NCBI GenBank assembly: GCA_025363715.1
Contig: JANYLR010000020.1
Span: 1 to 51,842, forward strand
Direction: 5' to 3'
DNA: 51,842 nucleotides
DNA from: Holophagaceae bacterium
Lineage (GTDB): Bacteria > Acidobacteriota > Holophagae > Holophagales > Holophagaceae
A program made the translations under genes and the position numbers. Below the pieces are notes generated by a model, which was not told where the DNA came from, searched no databases, and saw only the letters and a list, made by a program, of their open reading frames with translations. The first letter of the stretch is position 1. Each line of letters starts with the position of its first letter. Positions 32,189-39,675 of the stretch are shown here, one piece after another.

Positions 32189-33958
32189 TCAATTCCAGCC
32201 GATCTGCCGGCCCTTGTTCTCCTTCTCCAGCCAGGCCATCAGGGGCTTGAAGTAGTCCATCATGGCGCGGGTGGAGAGGTCCTCCCCGGTGGCCTCCTTC
32301 AGCACCTTGCGCCAGTCCTCGGTGGCGCCCTTCGCAAGCATCTTCTTCAGGAAGGCGCCCACCTCCTTGTTCCCGGAATAGTTGGTGGCGCGGGGATCCT
32401 GGTGGAGGATCCTGCGGGCGATGTGGTCGTGCACCTGAAATTTGAAGACCGTGGCCCAGCCATAGCTGTAGTAGTAGGCGGGGTTGTCGTTGATGTGGGT
32501 CTTGGTGGCGGCGTCGCAGAACTGCTCGCCCCGGGGGCTGGGTGGTTCGACACCCTGCATGTCGCGCACCTGCTTCCACCAGCGGGCGTTCATTTGATCC
32601 GCGGGCATGTTCTTCGCGTAGAAATCCGCTTCCCACTCCGGCATGGTGCCGCAGGCCCAGAACATGAAGGGGATGGCCACCTCGAGGGCGTCGTTGAGCA
32701 GCACGTCCATGTCGTTGACCTTGTAGTCGGCGGGCAGGACGCCAGCGGATTTCAGGTACGGGATCTGGCGGGTGGCCAGGGCAATGAGCTCGCCCATGCC
32801 CTCGTGGAAGCTGGGGTTGGCACCATCCCGGAGGAGGGGCGGCACGTTCGGGTTGGTGTAGCACATGAAGTAGTAGCCATGGCCCAGCTCGTGGTGGGTG
32901 GTCTCGAACCACTGGGCATTGGCCTCCACGCTCATGAGCGAGCGGATGTCGGTGTCCAGGTCCAGGTGCCAGCAGGAGGCGTGGCTGTTCTTCTTGCGGG
33001 GGTCGCCCGCCTTCACCGGGTAGAGGTCGGACTTGGTCCAGAAGCTGGCGGGCAGGGGATCGAAGCCCAGCCCCGTGTAGAAGGCCTCGGCGGTCTTCAC
33101 GATGCGCTCGGGCTGCCAGCCCTTGAAGTAGGGATCGAAATCCACGGCCTTCACGAAGCCGGTCCAGTTCTGGCTCCACCGGTTGTTGATCCAGTGGGCG
33201 GGGATGGCCTTCGGCACGGGCTGGCCGTATTTTTTGGCCATCTCGTACTTCACCCAGGTGTGCAGCTGCAGGTAGAGGGGCATGAGCTCGGCCCTGAACT
33301 TCCGGTTGTAGGCCATCATCTCGTCGGTGCTGAGCCCGTACTTGGCCACCTGCAGGGCGAAGTAGTCTGGATAGCCCAGCGCGTTCGCACAGCCGTTGCG
33401 GAGGTCCCGCAGCTTCAGCAGGCCCGACCTCAAGGCCGGTCCGTTCTCCTTGGAGACCTCCCATACCTTGAGCCGCTCGGGCAGGTTGGTGCTCTTGGCC
33501 AGGATCTCGTCGATCTGGTTGGCGGATAGGGGCTGGCCCTCCAGCTTCCAGACGAAGCTGTTCAGGGTGCTGTTCTGGGCCGTTTCCGCCGCGATGCGGT
33601 CGGCCACCAGCTTGGGGTGGGTCATGGGGCCTTCGGCCGCATTGAGCAGCACCCGTTCCAGCTGGCGGACGGTGAGCTCCTTCAGCGACCTGCGGTGGGC
33701 CAGCAGCTCCCGGGCCTCCGTGATAAGAGCTGGGTTTCCGTTGAAGGCGGCGGCGGCCTTGCCGGACCATTCGGCAGCGGCATCATGGGCCGGTTTCACA
33801 TCCGTGGCGGCGGCCCACTGGGCTTCGGAGGCCACGTAGTAGAGGGACTGGTAGCCCGCATTGACCAGCTTCAGGAAGCGGTCCGCCCGGTCCTGGACCG
33901 GAGCGGCCATCTGGGCCACAAGGGGCGTGGCGAGGAGGAGGGCTGATAGGAGGCGCAT
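32189..33958 (-). CDS. M2-family (ACE-like) zinc carboxydipeptidase, secreted
   Basis: Zinc metallopeptidase of the angiotensin-converting-enzyme family, predicted to remove C-terminal dipeptides in the periplasm or outside the cell. The 589 residues include a short signal peptide (LLSALLLATPLVAQ). The zinc site is HELGH (H356, E357, H360) with the third ligand E386 in FHEGMGE. ACE-like blocks such as HINDNPAYYYSYGW are visible in the C-terminal half. ATG 33958 follows CCGGAGC. It is the first gene of the M2-hslO-acyltransferase-queC run and is divergent from modA across 104 bases. Confidence 0.94.
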   Translation of the reverse strand: MRLLSALLLATPLVAQMAAPVQDRADRFLKLVNAGYQSLYYVASEAQWAAATDVKPAHDAAAEWSGKAAAAFNGNPALITEARELLAHRRSLKELTVRQLERVLLNAAEGPMTHPKLVADRIAAETAQNSTLNSFVWKLEGQPLSANQIDEILAKSTNLPERLKVWEVSKENGPALRSGLLKLRDLRNGCANALGYPDYFALQVAKYGLSTDEMMAYNRKFRAELMPLYLQLHTWVKYEMAKKYGQPVPKAIPAHWINNRWSQNWTGFVKAVDFDPYFKGWQPERIVKTAEAFYTGLGFDPLPASFWTKSDLYPVKAGDPRKKNSHASCWHLDLDTDIRSLMSVEANAQWFETTHHELGHGYYFMCYTNPNVPPLLRDGANPSFHEGMGELIALATRQIPYLKSAGVLPADYKVNDMDVLLNDALEVAIPFMFWACGTMPEWEADFYAKNMPADQMNARWWKQVRDMQGVEPPSPRGEQFCDAATKTHINDNPAYYYSYGWATVFKFQVHDHIARRILHQDPRATNYSGNKEVGAFLKKMLAKGATEDWRKVLKEATGEDLSTRAMMDYFKPLMAWLEKENKGRQIGWN

Positions 33959-34062
33959 GGGAGCTCCGGGGAACCCTCCATTGTGCCGCCGATTGACCCC
34001 GTGGGGATGTCGCTCTACTTTCAGGAAGCCATGCGGCGCCAAGCCGCGGCCCTGGGGCCTCC

Positions 34063-34845
34063 ATGATCCGCCTGCGTACCCTGCTCCTGCCCCTCCTGGC
34101 CCTCTGGCTGGGTGGCACCGGCTGGTGCGCCCCACTCCGCGGCCTGGCCATCGCCGCCGCCGCCGACCTGCAGTTCGCCCTGGTCGAGGTGAAGGAGGCC
34201 TTTGTGAAGGCCTACCCCGGCATCGAGGTGGCCATCACCTACGGCTCCTCCGGGAACTTCTATGCCCAGCTGATGAACAAGGCCCCCTTCGACCTCTTCC
34301 TCTCGGCGGACCTCAGCTATCCGAAGAAGCTGGTGGAAGCGGGCGTGGCTGATGGCGCCACCGAGTTCCTCTACAGCCGTGGACACCTGGTTCTGTGGGT
34401 GCCGAAGGCCTCCCCCATCCCCGTCGAGCAGCTGGGCATGAAGGCCCTGCTGCATCCCGCCGCGAAGAAGGTGGCCATCGCCAACCCCCGCTTCGCGCCC
34501 TATGGCCGCGCGGCCGAGGCGGCGCTCGCCAAGTTCGGAATGCTGGAGGCCCTGCAGCCGCGCCTGGTCTTCGGCGAGAATATCGGCCAGACCGCCCAGT
34601 TCGTCCAGACCGGTGCCGCCGACATCGGCATCCTGGCCCTGTCCCTGGCCAGGGCCCCCATCATGGCCGCCTCCGGCCGCTTCTGGGAGCTGCCCGAGGA
34701 CGCCCACCCGCCCCTGGATCAGGGCGGTGTGATCCTGAACCACGCCTGGAACCGGGCTGACGCCCTGGCCTTTCGGGCCTTCATGCAGTCGCCGCCCGCG
34801 GTAGAGATCCTCCGCCGCTACGGCTTCGTGGTGGCGGCCCGCTGA
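34063..34845 (+). CDS. modA: Molybdate ABC transporter, periplasmic binding protein
   Basis: Binds molybdate or tungstate outside the inner membrane. The 260 residues start with a signal peptide (LLLPLLALWLGGTGWCAP) and continue with AAAADLQFALVEVKEAF, ITYGSSGNFYAQL and DLFLSADLSYPKKL, the usual ModA anion-binding blocks. Later come GRAAEAALAKFG and ENIGQTAQFVQTGAADIG. Its TGA overlaps the modB ATG as TGATG. I see no ModE-type palindrome in the 104-base divergent region, and no molybdenum cofactor gene lies nearby. Confidence 0.95.
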   Translation: MIRLRTLLLPLLALWLGGTGWCAPLRGLAIAAAADLQFALVEVKEAFVKAYPGIEVAITYGSSGNFYAQLMNKAPFDLFLSADLSYPKKLVEAGVADGATEFLYSRGHLVLWVPKASPIPVEQLGMKALLHPAAKKVAIANPRFAPYGRAAEAALAKFGMLEALQPRLVFGENIGQTAQFVQTGAADIGILALSLARAPIMAASGRFWELPEDAHPPLDQGGVILNHAWNRADALAFRAFMQSPPAVEILRRYGFVVAAR

Positions 34846-35519
34846 TGGACTGGCAGGCCATCCGCCTGAGCCTCGGGCTCGCGGCCCTGACCACGGCCTC
34901 CCTGCTCATCCTCGGCCTGCCCCTGGCCTACTGGCTGGCCTTCTCACGGCGACGTTGGAAGTTCCTGGTGGAGGCGGTGGTGGCCATGCCCCTGGTGCTG
35001 CCCCCCACGGTGCTGGGCTTCTACCTGTTGTTGGCCATGGGCCCGCGCAGTCCCCTCGGACGGGCCTGGGAGGGCCTCTTTGGCAGCACCCTGCCCTTTT
35101 CCTTCGAGGGCCTGTTGATCGCCTCGGTGCTCTACAGCCTGCCCTTCATGATCCAGCCCCTGGCCGCCGCCTTTGCCTCTGTGGACCGCGGGCTGATCGA
35201 GGCTTCCTGGTGCCTCGGCGAATCGCGCTTCCGCACCTTCCTTCGGGTGATCGCGCCGCTGTCCTGGGCGGGCATCCTCACGGGCGTGGTCCTGAGCTTC
35301 GCGCACACCCTGGGCGAGTTCGGCGTGGTGCTCATGGTGGGGGGCAACCTGCCGGGCCGGACTCGCACGGTGAGCATCGCCATCTACGACCAGGTGCAGG
35401 CCATGGACTATGGCCCGGCGGCCCGCACCGCCGCGCTGCTGCTGACCGTGTCCTTCCTGGTCCTCACCTTCACTTACGCCCTGCGGCGCCAGCAGAGGAA
35501 GCCGTGGACGCTCATCTGA
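34845..35519 (+). CDS. modB: Molybdate ABC transporter permease
   Basis: Inner-membrane pore of the molybdate importer; 224 residues with five hydrophobic segments. The EAA coupling loop reads EASWCLGESRFRTFLRVIAP. Other family marks are MPLVLPPTVLGFYLL and HTLGEFGVVLMVGGN. The ATG overlaps the modA stop, and the modC start lies inside the end of this gene. Confidence 0.95.
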   Translation: MDWQAIRLSLGLAALTTASLLILGLPLAYWLAFSRRRWKFLVEAVVAMPLVLPPTVLGFYLLLAMGPRSPLGRAWEGLFGSTLPFSFEGLLIASVLYSLPFMIQPLAAAFASVDRGLIEASWCLGESRFRTFLRVIAPLSWAGILTGVVLSFAHTLGEFGVVLMVGGNLPGRTRTVSIAIYDQVQAMDYGPAARTAALLLTVSFLVLTFTYALRRQQRKPWTLI

Positions 35520-36598
35520 TCTGCGACGCCGACCATCGCTACGGGGATGGCACCACCATCGAAGCGCGCTTCGAGATCCCGCAACCGGGCTTCTCGGTGA
35601 CGGTGCTCTTCGGTCCCTCGGGCTCCGGCAAAACCACGGCCCTGCGCCTGCTCGCCGGGCTGGAGCGGACAGACCGGGGCAGCATCCGCTTTGGTGGAGC
35701 CACCTGGTCGGATGCCACCCGCGGCATTCATTGCTCCCCCCAGCATCGCGATCTGGGTTTTCTGCCCCAGGCCTACAGCCTGTTCCCCCACTTCAGCGTG
35801 ACCGAGAACCTGGGCTATGGCCTAGGGGCACAGACCCCGAGGGAACGGAACGCCCGGGTCGCGGAGCTGCTCCACTTGCTCGATCTGAAGGGACTGGCGG
35901 ACCGGCGGCCTAGCGAGCTCTCCGGTGGTCAGCAGCAGCGCGTCGCACTGGGCCGCGCCCTGGCCCGTCGGCCTCGTCTGCTGCTGCTCGACGAGCCCCT
36001 GTCTGCCCTGGATCGCCCTTCGCAGCTGCGCTTGCGCAAGGACTTGCGCGCCCTGCTCCGCACCCTCGACATTCCCACGGTGCTGGTGACCCACGACCGC
36101 GCCGAAGCTCTGCAGTTGGGTGATCGCTTGGTGGTCATGGATCAGGGCCGCGTCTGCCAGAGCGGTGACATCCAGCAGGTCTTCGACCGGCCCTCGGATC
36201 CTGCCGTGGCGGCGATTCTGGGCGTGGAGACCGTGGTGCGCGGCCAGATTGAATCCATCGCCGAAGGGATGGCCACCATCGCCGTGGGCTCGGCCCGGAT
36301 CTTGGCCGCCGATCCCGGCAGCCTCGGCTGGCAGGTCTTTGTCTGCATCCGTGGCGAGGACGTGGCTGTGGAGCGCGGAGGTGGTTCCGGCACCGAATCC
36401 ACGGCCCGCAACCGCCTGCCTGCGCGTATCACGGCCCTGCATTCCGAGGGTCCGCTCGTGCGCATTAGCCTGGACTGCGGCTTCCCGTTGGAGAGCCTCG
36501 TCACCCGTCAGGCCTGCGTGGACCTGAGCCTCTCCGAGGGCGATCAGGTCTGCGCCATCCTGAAGGCGGCAGCGTTGCACCTGATTCCGCACGATTGA
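35504..36598 (+). CDS. modC: Molybdate ABC transporter ATP-binding protein
   Basis: ATPase of the molybdate importer. Starting at GTG 35504 (after AGAGGAAG, overlapping modB by 16 bases) gives 364 residues. Walker A is FGPSGSGKTT with K43, the signature is LSGGQQQRVALGRAL and Walker B is LLLLDEPLSALD. The C-terminal part (about 230-360) resembles TOBE-like molybdate-binding domains (ARITALHSEGPLVRISLDCG). Earlier in-frame codons lie inside modB in another frame and are not credible starts. Tandem hairpins follow directly and end the operon. Confidence 0.94.
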   Translation: MDAHLICDADHRYGDGTTIEARFEIPQPGFSVTVLFGPSGSGKTTALRLLAGLERTDRGSIRFGGATWSDATRGIHCSPQHRDLGFLPQAYSLFPHFSVTENLGYGLGAQTPRERNARVAELLHLLDLKGLADRRPSELSGGQQQRVALGRALARRPRLLLLDEPLSALDRPSQLRLRKDLRALLRTLDIPTVLVTHDRAEALQLGDRLVVMDQGRVCQSGDIQQVFDRPSDPAVAAILGVETVVRGQIESIAEGMATIAVGSARILAADPGSLGWQVFVCIRGEDVAVERGGGSGTESTARNRLPARITALHSEGPLVRISLDCGFPLESLVTRQACVDLSLSEGDQVCAILKAAALHLIPHD

Positions 36599-36603
36599 GT
36601 CGT

Positions 36604-36660
36604 TCTCCGCCGAAGGCGGAGACTCACGAAAATCGCGGGCCATTCGGCCCGCGATTTTCG
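36604..36660. terminator. Tandem hairpins between convergent modC and gcvPB
   Basis: The first hairpin is TCTCCGCC-GAA-GGCGGAGA (36604-36622). The second has CGAAAATCGCGGGCC (36627-36641) and GGCCCGCGATTTTCG (36646-36660) as perfect 15-base arms around ATTC. The second arm pair has A/T runs outside a GC-rich core and can end transcripts from either side, which suits its place between two converging genes. Confidence 0.85.
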
Positions 36661-36673
36661 CAACAGGAAAGGC

Positions 36674-38203
36674 CTACGCCTTCGTCCACCGCAGCACGGG
36701 CTTCCTCGCAGCGGTGGTCTCATCGAGCCGCCGCAGGGGTGCCAGGGTCGGCGCCTGATGCAGCAAGTCGGGGTTCTCCTCGGCCTCCTTGGCAATGGTG
36801 AGCATGGCGTCGCAGAAGGCGTCCAACTCGTCCTTGCTCTCGCTTTCCGTGGGCTCGATCATCAGCGCGCCAGGCACGATCATGGGGAAGTAGATCGTGG
36901 GCGGGTGGTAGCCGTGGTCGATGAGCCGCTTGGCGATGTCCAGGGTGTGGACATCCTGCTTGGCCTGGATCGTGTCACTGAAGACCACCTCGTGGAGGGT
37001 GGGCGAGTCGATGTGCAGCGCGTAGGCGCCCTTCAGGCGGGCGCGGATGTAGTTGGCGTTCACGATGGCCCGCAGGGTGGCGGCCTTCAGGCCGTCCGAG
37101 CCGTGGCTCAGGCAGTAGGTGAGGGCCCGCACCAGGATGCCGAAGTTGCCGTAGAAGGTGTGCACCTTGCCGATGCTCTGGGGGCGGTCCCAGTCCATGC
37201 GGTAGCTGTGCCTGGGTACCTCGCCCTCGCCCACCTTCACGGTGTCGCGCACCACCACGGGCACGGGCAGGAAGGGCAGGAGGTCCGCGCTGCAGCAGAC
37301 GGGACCGGCACCGGGACCGCCGCCGCCGTGGGGCGTGGACATGGTCTTGTGCAGGTTCAGGTGCATGACGTCCACGCCGAAGTCGCCGGGCCGGGCCACA
37401 CCCACCAGCGCGTTCATGTTGGCGCCGTCCATGTAGACCAGGGCGTCCACACTGTGCAGTAGGTCGCTGATTTCCTTGAAGCGGTACTCGAAGACGCCGA
37501 TGGTGTTGGGGTTCGTGATCATGGCGCCCGCGATCTCGCTGCCGAGCTCGTTCACCAGGGTCTTCAGGCCCTTGCGCACCTTGCCGTTCACGGGATCAGT
37601 GACGTCGTCGAAGCTGATGGTGCCATCGGGGCCCGAGGGCAGCTCCACCACTTCGTAGCCCGCCATGGCGGCGGTGGCGGGGTTGGTGCCGTGGCCGCTG
37701 TCCGGGATGAGGATGACGCGGCGCTTGGCGCCCTTCGAGACATGGTAGGCGCGGATGAGCATGACGCCCGTCAGCTCGCCGGCCGCGCCAGCGCTGGGCT
37801 GGAGGGTGACGCCGGGCAGGCCGGTGATCTCCTTCAGCCACTCCTGCAGGGTGTAGATCATCTCCAGGTTGCCCTGCACCAGGGCATCCGGGGCCATGGG
37901 ATGGCTGTCCGTGAAGCCGGGCAGCCCGGCCACCTTCTCGTTCAGCCGGGGGTTGTGCTTCATGGTGCAGGAGCCCAGCGGGTAGATGCCGTCGTCCACG
38001 CCGTAGTTCCACTTGGAGAGCCGCGTGAAGTGGCGGATGACTTCCACCTCGCTCAGCTCAGGCAGGGCATCGAAGCCGCTGCGCTTGAGGTGGGCGGGGC
38101 GGGTGTCCGTGGCCACCGGGACATCGAGTCTCGGCAGGTCCATGCCCCGCTTGCCGGGGACGGAACGCTCGAAGGTGAGGGGTTCGCGCTGACGGAGAAA
38201 CAT
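36674..38203 (-). CDS. gcvPB: Glycine dehydrogenase (decarboxylating) subunit 2
   Basis: PLP-bearing subunit of the P protein of the glycine cleavage system; decarboxylates glycine and passes the aminomethyl group to the lipoyl H protein. The 509 residues correspond to the C-terminal half of fused GcvP. The PLP lysine is K286 in HLNLHKTMSTPHGGGGPG. Other blocks are YPLGSCTMKHNPRLNE and PDSGHGTNPATAAMAGY. The ATG follows TTTAAGGAGCG, 10 bases after gcvPA. gcvT and gcvH are not in the window. Confidence 0.96.
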   Translation of the reverse strand: MFLRQREPLTFERSVPGKRGMDLPRLDVPVATDTRPAHLKRSGFDALPELSEVEVIRHFTRLSKWNYGVDDGIYPLGSCTMKHNPRLNEKVAGLPGFTDSHPMAPDALVQGNLEMIYTLQEWLKEITGLPGVTLQPSAGAAGELTGVMLIRAYHVSKGAKRRVILIPDSGHGTNPATAAMAGYEVVELPSGPDGTISFDDVTDPVNGKVRKGLKTLVNELGSEIAGAMITNPNTIGVFEYRFKEISDLLHSVDALVYMDGANMNALVGVARPGDFGVDVMHLNLHKTMSTPHGGGGPGAGPVCCSADLLPFLPVPVVVRDTVKVGEGEVPRHSYRMDWDRPQSIGKVHTFYGNFGILVRALTYCLSHGSDGLKAATLRAIVNANYIRARLKGAYALHIDSPTLHEVVFSDTIQAKQDVHTLDIAKRLIDHGYHPPTIYFPMIVPGALMIEPTESESKDELDAFCDAMLTIAKEAEENPDLLHQAPTLAPLRRLDETTAARKPVLRWTKA

Positions 38204-38213
38204 GACGCGCTCC

Positions 38214-39566
38214 TTAAACCGTGGCCGGGACGCGGGCCAGGATTTCGACCAGGCTCTCGATCATCTGGCGGGTGTGGAGTTCCGTGGCGCACCAGAGGAT
38301 GCAGCCCGCGTACTCGGGATAGAAGCGGCCCAGATCCAGGCCCGGCAGCAGGCTCTCCTTCAGGCAGGCCTCCTGCAGCGCCGCGTAATCACCGGTGTAG
38401 CGCAGCACGAACTCGTTGAAGAAGGGCGGGCCCTCCACCGGCGACATGTCCGGCAGCTCCAGCAGGCGCTGGCGCAGGTACTGGGCCTTGGCGGCGTTCT
38501 GGGCGGCGAGACCCTTCAGACCCTCAGGTCCGGCGAGCTGCATGAAGATGTTGGCGCGCAGGGCGACGAGACCCTGGTTCGAACAGATGTTGCTGGTGGC
38601 CTTGTCCCGGCGGATGTGCTGCTCACGAGCCGTGAGGGTGAGCACATAGCCCGTCTGGCCGTCTAGGTCCTTGGCCTGGCCCACCACGCGGCCGGGGATC
38701 TCGCGCTTGTGGGCGTCCTTCACCGCCAGGAAGCCCAGAAAGGGTCCGCCGAAGTTGGGCTTGTTGCCGAGGCTCATGGCCTCACCGCAGGCCATGTCGG
38801 CGCCCACCTTGCCGGGCGCCTCGAACCAGCCGAAGGCGAAGGCCTCCTGAGTGACGCTCACCAGCAGGGCGCCGGCGGCGTGGATGGGGCCGGCCAGGGC
38901 CGTCAGATCCTCCACGGCGCCCAGGAAGTTGGGATAGCCCACCATCACCGCGGCCACATCGCCATTCAGCTTGGCCTGCAGGTCGGCGAGATCGGTGACA
39001 CCATCCTTGAGGCCCACTTCCACCAGGTTCAGGTCATCGTGGGGCGCGAAGTTGGTCTTGAGCACTTCGCGATACATGGGATGGAGGCCTCGGCTCACCA
39101 GCACGGTGTTGCGCTTCTTGGCCACGCGCACGGCCATCAGCGCGGCTTCGACGCAGGCAGTGCCGCCGTCGTAGAGGCTGGCGTTGGTGACATCGAGCCC
39201 GGTGAGATCGCAAATGAGGGTCTGGTACTCGAAGATGTGCTGCAGAGTGCCCTGGCTGATCTCGGGCTGGTTGGGCGTGTAGGCCGTGAACCACTCCTGG
39301 CGGCCGATCATGGCGTCGATGGCCGAAGGCACGAAGTGGTCGTAGGCCCCGGCGCCGAGGAACTGGGCGCAAAAGCGCATGTTCCTGTTGGCCAGGCCCA
39401 TCATCTGCCAGGCCACTTCCTGCTCGGAGCCTTGGGTGGGCAAGTCCAGTTCCCGCTTCAGGCGCGCCGATGCGGGAATCCCCGCCAGCAGCGCCTCGGC
39501 GTTCGGAACACCGATGGTGTCCAGGAGGGCTCGATCCTCGGAGGGGGATGAAGGCAGGTAGCGCAT
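38214..39566 (-). CDS. gcvPA: Glycine dehydrogenase (decarboxylating) subunit 1
   Basis: Partner subunit of the split P protein; 450 residues, equal to the N-terminal half of fused GcvP. Recognisable parts are RYLPSSPSEDRALLDTIG at the start, FLGAGAYDHFVPSAID, FTAYTPNQPEISQGTLQ, ASLYDGGTACVEAALMA and TSNICSNQGLVALRANIFM. It precedes gcvPB. The region upstream to the next gene is only about 110 bases, and I see no glycine riboswitch pair in it, so regulation is unknown. Confidence 0.95.
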   Translation of the reverse strand: MRYLPSSPSEDRALLDTIGVPNAEALLAGIPASARLKRELDLPTQGSEQEVAWQMMGLANRNMRFCAQFLGAGAYDHFVPSAIDAMIGRQEWFTAYTPNQPEISQGTLQHIFEYQTLICDLTGLDVTNASLYDGGTACVEAALMAVRVAKKRNTVLVSRGLHPMYREVLKTNFAPHDDLNLVEVGLKDGVTDLADLQAKLNGDVAAVMVGYPNFLGAVEDLTALAGPIHAAGALLVSVTQEAFAFGWFEAPGKVGADMACGEAMSLGNKPNFGGPFLGFLAVKDAHKREIPGRVVGQAKDLDGQTGYVLTLTAREQHIRRDKATSNICSNQGLVALRANIFMQLAGPEGLKGLAAQNAAKAQYLRQRLLELPDMSPVEGPPFFNEFVLRYTGDYAALQEACLKESLLPGLDLGRFYPEYAGCILWCATELHTRQMIESLVEILARVPATV

Positions 39567-39675
39567 GGCAGCCTCGGCAATGAACGTTGAAATGCCAACG
39601 CTTCAGGGTATCAGGCGGTTCCCCGGCACCAGCACCCGCCGCCGGTCACAACCTTCCCTTTGACAGTTCGGAAAG

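Noticed and set aside
33959..34062. ModE operator between the M2 peptidase and modA
   Set aside because: I looked for an inverted repeat of the ModE type in the divergent gap and found none that is convincing.
39567..39675. Possible glycine riboswitch upstream of gcvPA
   Set aside because: The gap is only about 110 bases and I cannot see the paired glycine aptamer cores; no support.
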